The notes under the pieces: model-generated
Told to the model about the DNA's origin: nothing
The model's database searches: none
Seen by the model: only the letters and a program-made list of their open reading frames with translations
Program-made: the position numbers and the translations under genes
Assembly (NCBI GenBank): GCA_021827985.1
Contig: JAKATL010000004.1
Coordinates: 62,001 to 126,000, forward strand
Reading direction: 5' to 3'
From: a bacterium
GTDB lineage: Bacteria > Chloroflexota > Dormibacteria > Aeolococcales > Bog-877
Length of the DNA stretch: 64,000 nt
Part shown: one piece after another, positions 8,694 to 16,685 of the stretch
Numbering within the stretch: the first letter of the stretch is position 1
Layout: each line of letters opens with the position of its first letter

Positions 8694-8719
8694 GGACGCG
8701 GCACCATCTGGGCCAGCGT

Positions 8720-10006
8720 TTAGGCGGTGCTCTCCCGCAGGCGGTGGAGCCTCAGGCTCAGCCCGCACCAGAGCAGGGCTGCACCCACCACCACCGACCC
8801 CGCGGCGATCGCCCCGAAGAGCGAGGCCTCCGCCGCCAGCGCCGAGTAAAGCAGGCTTCCCAGTGGTCCGCCCCCGGAGTAGCCGAGCGCATAAAGGGCC
8901 AGGACCCGGTTGCGCAGGCCGGGAGGCGCCTCCGCCTGCAGGGTGGAGAGCATTGCGCCATTGGCCGCCAGGAAACCGAGGCTGATCCCCGCGAGACAGG
9001 GGACCGCCTGGGGGAGCGAGGTCACCCGCGTGAGGGTGAAGAGGCTTGCCCCGTACAGCGGTGCGGCGACGATGAGGAGGGTGTGGCGCTGAAGACGCCG
9101 GCTGAGAACACCGATCGTCAGCCCTCCGGCCAGGGCACCGAATCCGCCCACGCTGTACATGATCCCCAGGACCTGCCCGCCACCGTGGAGGTGGTAGCGC
9201 GCGAAAACCGGAAGGAAGGGCATGTAGCCCACGCCCAGGACCCCCAGCACCCAACCCGCCGCCAGTACTGAGCGCGCCGTCCGGTCTCGAATCGCCCAGG
9301 CGAGCCCACCAAGCAGCTCGGCCGCCGCCCCGCCGGTTCTGGCCCTCCGTTCGGGTGCGGGCCAGCGGTTGCGCGCCAGGACCAGGAGGTACGGCAGAAC
9401 CAGCGCTGCCATGGCGGCGAAACAGGCAGCAGCCCCAGCCGTCCCCAGCAGCACTCCCGCGATTGCTGGACCCAGGATCCGGGTCAGGCTCCCCACCGTG
9501 GCGGTCACCGCCACTGCACCCAGGAGCTGCGACCGGGGCATCATGTCCGCCACCATGGCCTGGCGAGTGGGGGCGTCAAAGGCGGTGGCCGATCCGAGGA
9601 GGATGGCTCCCAGGACCAGGACCGTCAACGAGGCGTGCCCGGTCCCCGCTGCCACCGCCAGCGCCAGAGAGATGAGGCCCATCGCCGAGCTGGCGGCCGC
9701 CAGTACCGCCGGCCGGGGCCAGCGGTCGCCGGCGGCGCCTGCAGGAAGGGCCAGGGCGATGGCCGGGATCCCATCGGCGGCCCCAACCAGCCCGACTGCG
9801 GTGGGCGACCCCGTGACCCTCAGCGTGAGATAGCCGAGAGCGACCAGCTGCATCCACGTGCCCAGCGACAGCGGCGCGAGCCCCCCCACGTACCGCCGGA
9901 AGAGCTGGACCCCCAGCGCCTCGGGCACCAGGCCGCGCAAGCGCGACGCCCCAGCAGGGGGTCCAGCGACGGGCTCCGGGCTGATAGGTGCGAACTCCTC
10001 TGGCAT
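8720..10006 (-). CDS. MFS transporter (drug/siderophore exporter type)
   Basis: This is a 428-residue major facilitator protein with about 12 hydrophobic segments. The loop between helices 2 and 3 has GAAGDRWPRP, the family's motif A (GxxxDRxGRR-like). Overall it resembles the MFS_3/EntS branch, which exports siderophores or drugs; the substrate cannot be told. The ATG at 10006 was chosen because GAAGG lies seven bases upstream; another ATG seven codons earlier would swallow that ribosome site. It is divergent from the GNAT gene, with only 12 bases between the two start codons. Confidence 0.8.
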   Translation of the reverse strand: MPEEFAPISPEPVAGPPAGASRLRGLVPEALGVQLFRRYVGGLAPLSLGTWMQLVALGYLTLRVTGSPTAVGLVGAADGIPAIALALPAGAAGDRWPRPAVLAAASSAMGLISLALAVAAGTGHASLTVLVLGAILLGSATAFDAPTRQAMVADMMPRSQLLGAVAVTATVGSLTRILGPAIAGVLLGTAGAAACFAAMAALVLPYLLVLARNRWPAPERRARTGGAAAELLGGLAWAIRDRTARSVLAAGWVLGVLGVGYMPFLPVFARYHLHGGGQVLGIMYSVGGFGALAGGLTIGVLSRRLQRHTLLIVAAPLYGASLFTLTRVTSLPQAVPCLAGISLGFLAANGAMLSTLQAEAPPGLRNRVLALYALGYSGGGPLGSLLYSALAAEASLFGAIAAGSVVVGAALLWCGLSLRLHRLRESTA

Positions 10007-10009
10007 ACT
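9981..10009 (+). promoter_or_regulatory. Putative promoter of a near-leaderless GNAT transcript
   Basis: CTGATA (9981-9986) and CATACT (10004-10009) are separated by 17 bases and sit immediately before the GTG at 10019. No Shine-Dalgarno sequence precedes that GTG, so transcription would begin almost at the start codon. The element lies inside the beginning of the divergent MFS gene, so the two genes may influence each other. Confidence 0.4.
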
Positions 10010-10018
10010 CAAACCTTC

Positions 10019-10621
10019 GTGGATCACCGCAACCGTGCCGAACCCGAATGGGCGGAGGACATCTTTCGGGGCACCTTGGTGCGGTTGTCGGCGCCGCGGC
10101 CCGGGGATGGGGAGATCCTATCCAGATGGAGCGAGGACGCGGGTTACCGGCGGCGGATGGACACGGATGCCCCCCGGCCTCTGCCCGCCCAGCACTTCGA
10201 GGAGCAGGACGCTAGCGACGACCGGGATGGGACCCATTTCGAGTTCCGCATCCGGACCCTTGAGGATGACCGGCTGGTGGGCTTCACCGCGGTCTTCTCG
10301 ATCGAGTGGCCCAACGGGAGCGGCTGGATGGCCATGGGCATCGGGGATCCCCAGGACCGCGGCCGAGGATACGGGTGGGATGCGCTCCAACTGACCTTGC
10401 GGTTCTGCTTTGAGGAGCTCCAGCTGCACCGTCTCAGCCTGGACGTGATCGAGCCCAACGAGCCGGCGGTGCGGTTGTACCGCCGGGCCGGCTTTGTCGT
10501 GGAGGGGCGGCAGCGGGAGCGGATCCGGCGTGCGGGGTCCGCCTACGACCTGCTGTACATGGGGCTCCTGGCGCGCGACTGGAGCCGCCCGGGTCCGGGC
10601 CATGAGCCCCTGCCCGGCTGA
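10019..10621 (+). CDS. GNAT family N-acetyltransferase (RimJ/RimL-like)
   Basis: This is a 200-residue acetyl-CoA-dependent acetyltransferase of the RimJ/RimL type. The start has the usual FRGTLVRLSAPRPGD strand, and the acetyl-CoA-binding segment is MGIGDPQDRGRGYGWDAL (a Q/RxxGxG/A variant), followed by HRLSLDVIEPNEPAVRLYRRAGFVVEG, very typical of this branch. The substrate is unknown. The GTG start is supported by the promoter placement and by homology-like length; no ribosome site is seen. The next gene begins four bases after the stop. Confidence 0.85.
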   Translation: MDHRNRAEPEWAEDIFRGTLVRLSAPRPGDGEILSRWSEDAGYRRRMDTDAPRPLPAQHFEEQDASDDRDGTHFEFRIRTLEDDRLVGFTAVFSIEWPNGSGWMAMGIGDPQDRGRGYGWDALQLTLRFCFEELQLHRLSLDVIEPNEPAVRLYRRAGFVVEGRQRERIRRAGSAYDLLYMGLLARDWSRPGPGHEPLPG

Positions 10622-10624
10622 CCC

Positions 10625-11290
10625 ATGCCCAGCGAGCCACACCACGATTGGGATTCGTATTGGCCCCAGCTCGTCCGGCGGCCCGGCGCCCAGAGGGTGG
10701 GGGATGCCGAACGAGAACAGGTGACGGCTGAGCTCGCCGACCACCACGTCGCCGGCCGTCTGACCACCGAGGAGTTGCGCACACGCTGTGAGCTGGCCCT
10801 GGCGGCGAGAACCCGGGCGGACCTGGACCGGCTCACCGCCGACCTGCCCCGGAACCAAGCCGGAACCGAGGTGCTGCCCTGGCTGGCCCGTCCCCCGGGT
10901 CCTTTCCCCGGGACACGGTTCGCAGGCTTCTGGGCCCGGGCGGGCGGGTTCTGGCTGGACAGCGTGGCCTTGGTCGCCGCGAATGCGGCATTGAGCATCC
11001 CCGCCGGCGGCGCCCACCTTGGGCTACTTCTCTGGCTGTCCCCGGTGGCCTACTTCGTGGGCTTCTGGGGCTCAGCTGGCAGGACCCCGGGCATGTGGAT
11101 CGCCGGGGTCCGGGTGGTTCGCGAGGAGGACGGAGGCCGGCTGGGCTTCCGGCGCAGCCTGCTGCGGCTCGTCGGCTACCTGGTGGACATGACCACCGCC
11201 GGTGCCGGATTCGTCTGGGCAGCGGTGGACCGCCGCCGCCAAGGCTGGCACGACAAGATCGCCGGTAGCCTGGTTCTTAGATCGCGCTGA
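10625..11290 (+). CDS. DUF1707 and RDD domain membrane protein
   Basis: This is a 221-residue protein. Residues about 24-75 form a DUF1707 (SHOCT-like) domain with RVGDAEREQVTAELADHHVAG and LTTEELRTRCELALAARTR. Residues about 97-221 form an RDD domain: FAGFWARAGGFWLDSVALV (Arg and Asp in helix 1), GRTPGMWIAGVRVV, and a final helix. RDD proteins are small membrane proteins of mostly unknown role. Its last 219 bases are also read on the other strand by the end of the ECF S-component gene, so two genes converge and overlap. Confidence 0.8.
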   Translation: MPSEPHHDWDSYWPQLVRRPGAQRVGDAEREQVTAELADHHVAGRLTTEELRTRCELALAARTRADLDRLTADLPRNQAGTEVLPWLARPPGPFPGTRFAGFWARAGGFWLDSVALVAANAALSIPAGGAHLGLLLWLSPVAYFVGFWGSAGRTPGMWIAGVRVVREEDGGRLGFRRSLLRLVGYLVDMTTAGAGFVWAAVDRRRQGWHDKIAGSLVLRSR

Positions 11291-12052
11291 GGTCGCCGGA
11301 CCACTGGACGGCACGGGGTCATCCCATTCCACTCGGAAACGGCGTCCGAGCCGCCGAAGCCCGACCAGGAGGGGTATCCCCAGTAGTCCGACCATGAGTG
11401 CGTTGCCCCCGGCCCGGAAGGAGTCATAGGCGAGGGAGGTGATGAGGTAGTAGCGCCCAAAGCGACCGAGGGCCGCCAGCGGAGCCAGCCCCGGATTCCA
11501 GCCCAGCTGCGGTGAGCCGGCGAAGAAGGTCCAGTTCCATACGTCCATCACAACCCCGTAGGCGTAGCCGGCCGCCAGCCCGTAGGCGCCAAGCACAAGG
11601 ACATCGGTCCACCCCGGCCGCCGCCCCCTTCGCCACCCTCCCACCAGCCCAGCTCCCAGCCCCACCCACCCCAGCGCGAACAGCTCATAGGGAAGCCACG
11701 GGCCCAGCCCTCCGGTGACCAGGGCCGAGGTGAGCAGGGAGCCAGCCCCGAGCAGGAAGCCGAACTCCGGCCCAAGGACATAGCCGCCGCAGAGCACCAG
11801 GAGGAAGATGGGGCTGAAGCCCCCGATCCCCGTGACCAGGGCTGCGCGCAGGGCCGCGTCCGCGGCACTGAGGGCGGCGAGCAGGGCCAGGCCCCGGGAG
11901 TCCAGCCTGCGGGCCCCCACCTCGAAGGCGGCGAGAGCACCGAGCGAACCGAGGGCCACCAGCATGGCTGGAGTTGCCGCTGGCAGGGACGCCCCCAGGA
12001 AGGGCCAGAGGAAGAGGCAAAGCCCGGCCAGCGAGACCAGAATCAGGATCAT
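11072..12052 (-). CDS. ECF transporter S component, predicted cobalamin-binding
   Basis: This is a 326-residue integral membrane protein; residues 1 to about 245 hold several hydrophobic helices (for example PIFLLVLCGGYVLGPEFGFL and a YELFALGWVGLGAGLVGGW segment). It overlaps the upstream A-component gene by four bases and is the last gene of a B12-riboswitch operon, which makes it the substrate-binding S component by context, CbrT-like. S proteins are too variable to assign from sequence alone. The C-terminal 80 residues are polar, Pro/Ala/His-rich and run antisense through the RDD gene, so they may be a non-functional read-through tail. Confidence 0.7.
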   Translation of the reverse strand: MILILVSLAGLCLFLWPFLGASLPAATPAMLVALGSLGALAAFEVGARRLDSRGLALLAALSAADAALRAALVTGIGGFSPIFLLVLCGGYVLGPEFGFLLGAGSLLTSALVTGGLGPWLPYELFALGWVGLGAGLVGGWRRGRRPGWTDVLVLGAYGLAAGYAYGVVMDVWNWTFFAGSPQLGWNPGLAPLAALGRFGRYYLITSLAYDSFRAGGNALMVGLLGIPLLVGLRRLGRRFRVEWDDPVPSSGPATSARSKNQATGDLVVPALAAAVHRCPDESGTGGGHVHQVADEPQQAAPEAQPASVLLANHPDPGDPHARGPAS

Positions 12053-13368
12053 CGGGGAGGCCCCGAGACCACCTCACCCTCCGCCAGCTCCAGGACCCGG
12101 TCCGCAGCCGCGGCGGCGAACTCGTGGTCGTTGGTGGCGATCAGGATGGCCGTGCCCCGGCTCGCGAGGTGGTCGAGGGCGGTGAAGAGCGCCCTCCTGG
12201 CCGCCGGATCCGCCCCCCGGGTGGGCTCGTCCAGGAGGACCAGCTCGGGGTCGCCCACCAGGATGGCCGCCAACGCTGCCCGCTGGCGTTCCCCGGCGCT
12301 GAGGTCCCGGGGGTCCAGGTCACTGAGCGTCTGCAGGTTGAAGCGCTCCAGCACCGGGGCGGCCGGCGCCGCGAGGCGCAGCCAGCGCCGGGTCTGCTCC
12401 ACCTCCAGCCGAACGGTCCTCTGGTGGAGTAGCGCCCCTGGCTCCTGGGGCAGGTAGGCGACGCGGCGGGCTTCTACTCGGACCTGGCCCGCCAGCGGGG
12501 GCAGGAGTCTTGCCAGGGTTCGCAGCAGGGTGGTCTTCCCCGACCCGTTGGCCCCGGTCAATCCAACCACCTCACCGCCGCGCAGGGCCAAATCGCCGGC
12601 CCGCAGCAGGCGCCGACCGCGTCCCACCTCCAGGCTGAGTGTCCGTAGCCGCACCGGGCCATCCTTGGCGCCACGGTTGGCGCGCGGTGGCCAGAGCCCC
12701 GCGGGAGCCGATCCTGGTCCGAGAGCAAGTCGCTGGTCGGCTGCCGCGGCCAGCCTCTCGGGGCGCTGCTCGGCCACCACCGTAGCCCGTCCGTCCTCCC
12801 GGAAGTCGCCGAGCCGCTCAAGCAGAAGGGTGACACCCTGGGGATCCAGCTGAGAGGTGGGCTCATCCAGCACCAGTAGCTCCGGCTCCATCGCCAGGCA
12901 GCCGGCCAGGGCGACCCGCTGCCGCTCGCCCCCCGAGAGGTCGGCCAGCTGGCGCTGCCGGAGGTGGGCCACCCCCATCGCCTCCAGCGCGGTGTCCACG
13001 CGGCGGGCCACCGCTTCAGGAGTGATCCCGAGACCGGCTGGGCCGAACGCCACCTCCTGGGTCACCACCGGCATGACCAGCTGCTGCTCCGGTTCCTGGA
13101 ACAGCAGCGCCACCCGCCGTGAGAGATGCCTTGGGCGCGCCTCCCGCAGGGAGCCACCCAGGATGGACGCCTCCCCGCTTACGCGCCCGCCGTAGAAGTG
13201 GGGCACCAGGCCGTTGAGGGCTCGGAGCAGGGTGCTCTTCCCACTCCCGGACATGCCGGTCAGAAGGGTCACACCCGGGCGGATCTCCAGACTGACCGGC
13301 CCTACGGCCCATTCTTCGCTGTCCGGGTAGGCGTAGGCGAAGCTCCGGAACTCGGCCAGGGGGGTCAT
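12049..13368 (-). CDS. ECF transporter A component, double ABC ATPase
   Basis: This 439-residue protein contains two fused ABC ATPase domains. Domain 1: Walker A GMSGSGKST (about 38-46), Q-loop LLFQEPEQQLVM, signature LSGGERQRVAL, Walker B LLVLDEPTSQLD. Domain 2: Walker A GANGSGKTT, signature LSAGERQRAAL, Walker B LVLLDEPTRGAD. The FQEPEQQL sequence is typical of energy-coupling-factor ATPases, which drive vitamin import with a T and an S subunit. The start overlaps the T-component stop by four bases and its end overlaps the S-component start by four. Confidence 0.9.
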   Translation of the reverse strand: MTPLAEFRSFAYAYPDSEEWAVGPVSLEIRPGVTLLTGMSGSGKSTLLRALNGLVPHFYGGRVSGEASILGGSLREARPRHLSRRVALLFQEPEQQLVMPVVTQEVAFGPAGLGITPEAVARRVDTALEAMGVAHLRQRQLADLSGGERQRVALAGCLAMEPELLVLDEPTSQLDPQGVTLLLERLGDFREDGRATVVAEQRPERLAAAADQRLALGPGSAPAGLWPPRANRGAKDGPVRLRTLSLEVGRGRRLLRAGDLALRGGEVVGLTGANGSGKTTLLRTLARLLPPLAGQVRVEARRVAYLPQEPGALLHQRTVRLEVEQTRRWLRLAAPAAPVLERFNLQTLSDLDPRDLSAGERQRAALAAILVGDPELVLLDEPTRGADPAARRALFTALDHLASRGTAILIATNDHEFAAAAADRVLELAEGEVVSGPPR

Positions 13369-14180
13369 CGGAACGCGGCCGGCACCAGGAGCGCGGCCGC
13401 CGCCAGGCTGGGGAGCAGGTCGATGGCGGGCAGCTGGAGGGTGGGGTACGGTTGCCAGACCCCCAGGGCGCCGGTGACCAGGGAGATGGCCGCCAGGACG
13501 ATGGAGGTGGCCGCGGCGGAGAGCGTCACCCGGTCACCGATGGAGGTCGCCGGCGGTGCCATCCGGGTCCTGGGACCGCTGCCCAACCCACGCGCCTCCA
13601 TCGCCTCGGCCAGGAGGACTGAGCCCTCTATGGCGGTCAGCAGGGCCGGCACGGCCACGGCCCGCCAGGAGCGAGGCCCGCGAGGCCTCCATCCTCGCAT
13701 CGCCTGGGCCTCCCGAACTTGGGCGAAGGCGTCGCTCAGGCGCGGGAGGAGGGTGACCGAGGCGCTCAGGGCGGCGCTGGTGCGCCGCAGCTGGGGCGGG
13801 AGGCTGTCCAGCAGCTCCTGTCCCTCGAGCCCCTGGCTGAGCACGGCCGCGGCCAGCAGCGCCGCCATCAACCCCACCGCGATGTCGGCACCGTACACCA
13901 GACCCTCCAGGGTCATGGGGCCGCCCACGGCCGGGAGCAGCGGTGGGAGTGAGATCAGCACCGTGGCGCCTGTGTGGCTCAGGACGAAGTTGAGGAGGAT
14001 CGCCGATCCCCCGGCGACCAGGATCCAGTAGGGTCGGCGCCGGTGTGCCCCGCTCCTCCGCCGCGCCAGGTAGACGGCGGTCACCGCCCCCAGAACCATG
14101 ATCCGATACAGCGGATCCTCCGTTCCCAGGGAGAGGAGCAGCACCGCCGCCACCCAGGCGAGGAGAGACCGGGCGCGCAT
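13365..14180 (-). CDS. ECF transporter T component (CbiQ-like)
   Basis: This is a 271-residue membrane protein with five to six helices. It carries the two ECF-T coupling motifs, each with an Ala-Arg-Gly-like core: REAQAMRGW at about residue 160 and AMEARGLGSG at about 196. These helices contact the ATPases in known ECF transporters. The gene lies six bases after the lipoprotein stop and overlaps the ATPase gene by four bases, in the same riboswitch-controlled transcript. Confidence 0.87.
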   Translation of the reverse strand: MRARSLLAWVAAVLLLSLGTEDPLYRIMVLGAVTAVYLARRRSGAHRRRPYWILVAGGSAILLNFVLSHTGATVLISLPPLLPAVGGPMTLEGLVYGADIAVGLMAALLAAAVLSQGLEGQELLDSLPPQLRRTSAALSASVTLLPRLSDAFAQVREAQAMRGWRPRGPRSWRAVAVPALLTAIEGSVLLAEAMEARGLGSGPRTRMAPPATSIGDRVTLSAAATSIVLAAISLVTGALGVWQPYPTLQLPAIDLLPSLAAAALLVPAAFR

Positions 14181-14186
14181 TTCGCC

Positions 14187-14663
14187 TCAGCCGGCGAGGG
14201 GCGGCCGCGGTGGCGGTGGGGGGGAGCCTGTGCCGAAGTGCCACCCGACCGCCTGCCCGGCCTTGAAGCTGAGATCGGAGATCCCCTTGGTGGCGGCCTT
14301 CCACGGCCCCTTCCCCGTCCAGGTGTAGAGCGCCCAATAGGGCTGGCCTGAGGCGAAGCAGGAGGTGTAGGAGAGGGGCGTCTGATCGATCTGGCAGACA
14401 GCGTCGCCAAAGCTGAAGTGCTGCAGGGCGAACTCGATTCCGCTCCGGCGCATCAGTGCCTCACCGCTGAGGCTACCTTTGGGGAGCTGCACGCAGCTGT
14501 CGACCACCTTGCCGGTCTGCAACTCCACCACCACGTCGGCCTGCCCGGTGCGGCCGCAAGCGGTGTGATTGGGGCCGGTCCGGGCGCTGGCCCCACAACC
14601 TGCCACCAGGATCCCCAGAAACACCGGGACCAGAGTCGCGCTGGCCCAACGAGACGAGACCAT
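14187..14663 (-). CDS. Transcobalamin-like (DUF4430) lipoprotein
   Basis: This is a 158-residue lipoprotein: an N-terminal hydrophobic segment ends in LVAGC with the lipid-attachment cysteine at about residue 23. The mature part has VVVELQTGKVVDSC, an ALMRRSGIEF helix, YTSCFASGQPYWALYTW and a closing GQAVGWHFGTG, the order seen in DUF4430 domains, which are related to the C-terminal domain of transcobalamin and intrinsic factor. Four cysteines could form two disulfides. The ATG at 14663 has GGAGG eight bases upstream. As the first gene behind a cobalamin riboswitch and before the ECF genes, it probably captures B12 or a precursor outside the membrane. Confidence 0.75.
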   Translation of the reverse strand: MVSSRWASATLVPVFLGILVAGCGASARTGPNHTACGRTGQADVVVELQTGKVVDSCVQLPKGSLSGEALMRRSGIEFALQHFSFGDAVCQIDQTPLSYTSCFASGQPYWALYTWTGKGPWKAATKGISDLSFKAGQAVGWHFGTGSPPPPPRPPLAG

Positions 14664-14765
14664 CGCCGCATCCTCCCGACGGCAATGTGGAGACCCCAAC
14701 GCGAGAGCTGGGCCTGCCGTCGAGGGCCGTCCTTCCCGTGGCGCGCGGGGGTACGCATCACCCCC

Positions 14766-14936
14766 GGGGCCGGTCTCCTGGCTCGCGGATCGGCGCCCTT
14801 GGCCCGCCTTCCCGGGAATCACCCGGTGGCCGCTGGACCTGGACTCCCCGCTCACAGTTGCGCGACAGCTCCGGACTTGGGACGGATCCCGCACCGGATT
14901 CCCATTCGCCTCGGGGGCTATTCGGTTGTCCCGGCC
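14766..14936 (-). promoter_or_regulatory. Cobalamin (B12) riboswitch
   Basis: Read on the minus strand, the region contains GCCACCGGGTGATTCCCGGG, then GGGAAGGC (14813-14806), and further on the B12 box AGCCAGGAGACCGGCC (14783-14768), which matches the family consensus closely. Downstream, an 8-bp stem (14722-14715 with 14684-14677) ends directly against the GGGAGGA ribosome site of the lipoprotein gene, a plausible expression platform acting on translation. The 5' limit is approximate; a possible -10 (TATCAT) lies at 14942-14937. Controlled genes are the lipoprotein and the ECF T, A and S components. Confidence 0.88.
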
Positions 14937-14977
14937 ATGATAAGGCGCCGCTGTCGGGGGCCGCCCAGGCGTCTACC

Positions 14978-15376
14978 TCATCCCTCCACCTCAAGGTCGG
15001 CGGCCTGGGCCGCGTGCACCCGGAAGAGCAGCTTGTGCATCTGCCGGGTCAGCTGGAGGCGCTCCTCCTCAAGCCGGTGGCGGCGGCGACCCTGGTGGAT
15101 GAGGTTGAGCGTCCCCCCAGCGGCGATGCAAGCCCCGACGTCACTGGTCACGTTGGTGTAGTTGCCGCCGATCAGCTCCGCCTTGGCGCTCACCACCACC
15201 CCGAGGAGTGGGAGCACCACCAGATATATCCCCAGGCCGATGAGGAAGATCACGTGGGCCTTGCTGGAAAGCACCCGGGGGACATAACCCAGGATGTGGT
15301 CGAATCGCGACTCCGGACTGGCGAGGTTGGCGAGGGAGTTGAACTGGTTGTCAGCGCCGACCTGGTCTTCTGGCAC
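14978..15376 (-). CDS. Small membrane protein of unknown function
   Basis: This is a 132-residue protein with two predicted membrane segments, the first near FLIGLGIYLVVLPLLGVVV and a weaker one near VTSDVGACIAAGGTLNLI. It ends in a charged, probably cytoplasmic helix (RRRHRLEEERLQLTRQMHKLL). The GTG start has GGAGGAG about nine bases upstream. No family is recognised; a distant similarity to small permease-like proteins could not be supported. It stands alone between the riboswitch operon and the phosphofructokinase, in the same direction as both. Confidence 0.6.
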   Translation of the reverse strand: MPEDQVGADNQFNSLANLASPESRFDHILGYVPRVLSSKAHVIFLIGLGIYLVVLPLLGVVVSAKAELIGGNYTNVTSDVGACIAAGGTLNLIHQGRRRHRLEEERLQLTRQMHKLLFRVHAAQAADLEVEG

Positions 15377-15475
15377 GGAGATCTCCTCCGCGGCGTGGCC
15401 CTCCGGTGGAGGGCGTGGTCAACCGCCGCTCAGGTCCGCAATCCTAATTCGGCGCGCCCCGGACGGGGGCGGCGG

Positions 15476-16510
15476 TCAGTAGAAGACCTTGGCCAGCTCG
15501 TAGAGGTCCTCGGGCACCCGGCGCTGGCTCTCGACCACGGCGGCGATCTCCGCCACAGCCACCCCGTCCCCCCGCTTCACGGGAATCTTGCCGAAGGCGC
15601 CCTGGGCCGCCAGGTCGTAGGCCGCGGCGCCGACCCTCGTCGCCCAGATCCGGTCGTACGCGGTAGGGGCGCCGCCCCTCTGGGTGTACCCGAGGACCGT
15701 CACCCGGGTCTCGAATCCGGTGGCTCCCTCCAGCGCCTCCGCCAGCTGGGCTCCGATCCCGCGGCGGCTGAGGAGGGCGTGACCGAACTGGTCGCGGGCC
15801 TCGGGAGCCACCTCGAAATCCGCCAGCCCGGACACTGTGGCTCCCTCGGCCACCACCACGATGGAGAAGTCACGCCCTCGGGTCCTTCGGCCGCGCAGGT
15901 GATGGGCGATCTGGTCCAGCTCCACCGGGAACTCGGGGATGATGATCATGTCTGCCCCACCCGCCAGCCCACCCATCACCGCCACCCAACCCGTGTCGCG
16001 GCCCATGACCTCGACCACCATCACCCGATGATGCGCGGCGGCGGTGGTGTGCAGTCGGTCGAGCGCCTCGGTGACGATCGCCACCGCGCTGTCGAACCCG
16101 ATGCAGTACTCGGTCACCTGGAGGTCGTTGTCCATGGTCTTGGGCACGCCGACCACCGGGAGCCCCTGGGCGGCAAGCGCCCCCGCCACCGACAGGGTGT
16201 CGTCGCCCCCCATGGCCACCAGCCCATCCAGCTCAAGCTCACCGATCCGGGAGGCGACCTGGCCGAGGCTGCCCTGGCTCTTCAGGGGATTGACCCGTGA
16301 GGTGCCCAGCATGGTGCCCCCGACGGCCAGTATCCCCGAGACCTCGTGGGGGTCGATGAGGCGCGTCTGGTGCGGTTCCACCAGCCCCGCCCAGCCGTTG
16401 CGCACCCCGACCACCTCGCCATGGTCCGCCTGGGCCCGGCGCACCACGGCGCGGATCGCCGCATTGAGCCCCGGAGCATCGCCCCCACCGGTCAGGAGTC
16501 CCAGCCGCAT
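15476..16510 (-). CDS. pfkA: 6-phosphofructokinase, probably pyrophosphate-dependent
   Basis: This is a 344-residue group A phosphofructokinase. It has LTGGGDAPGLNAAIR at the N-terminus, GGDD at 101-104, PKTMDND at 123-129 (catalytic Asp127 and Asp129), and VMGRDTGW and GYTQRGGAP later. In E. coli numbering, position 104 is Asp and 124 is Lys; established work on the family links Asp104 plus Lys124 with pyrophosphate as phosphoryl donor and Gly104 plus Gly124 with ATP. The enzyme would then phosphorylate fructose 6-phosphate reversibly. The ATG at 16510 is chosen because the family's N-terminal strand begins there, with a GAGG-containing site upstream. Confidence 0.9.
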   Translation of the reverse strand: MRLGLLTGGGDAPGLNAAIRAVVRRAQADHGEVVGVRNGWAGLVEPHQTRLIDPHEVSGILAVGGTMLGTSRVNPLKSQGSLGQVASRIGELELDGLVAMGGDDTLSVAGALAAQGLPVVGVPKTMDNDLQVTEYCIGFDSAVAIVTEALDRLHTTAAAHHRVMVVEVMGRDTGWVAVMGGLAGGADMIIIPEFPVELDQIAHHLRGRRTRGRDFSIVVVAEGATVSGLADFEVAPEARDQFGHALLSRRGIGAQLAEALEGATGFETRVTVLGYTQRGGAPTAYDRIWATRVGAAAYDLAAQGAFGKIPVKRGDGVAVAEIAAVVESQRRVPEDLYELAKVFY

Positions 16511-16685
16511 AACCTCACTCCCCACACGTCCTACGTCCCTTGGGCCAGGATACCGCCGGCCCACCCAACCACCCTCGGTCTAGGTGATTACCCGCAGGTG
16601 AGGCGGCGGGAATCGCCCTGGGATACGCCAGCTCCCTAGGCCAACATGGATTCCAGCCATCCGAGCAAGGAAGTTGGGAGCAGTG

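Noticed and set aside
14687-16300. Long plus-strand open frame across the riboswitch and pfk
   Set aside because: It is the antisense shadow of the phosphofructokinase gene; its composition (His/Gly/Pro/Arg-rich) is not protein-like.
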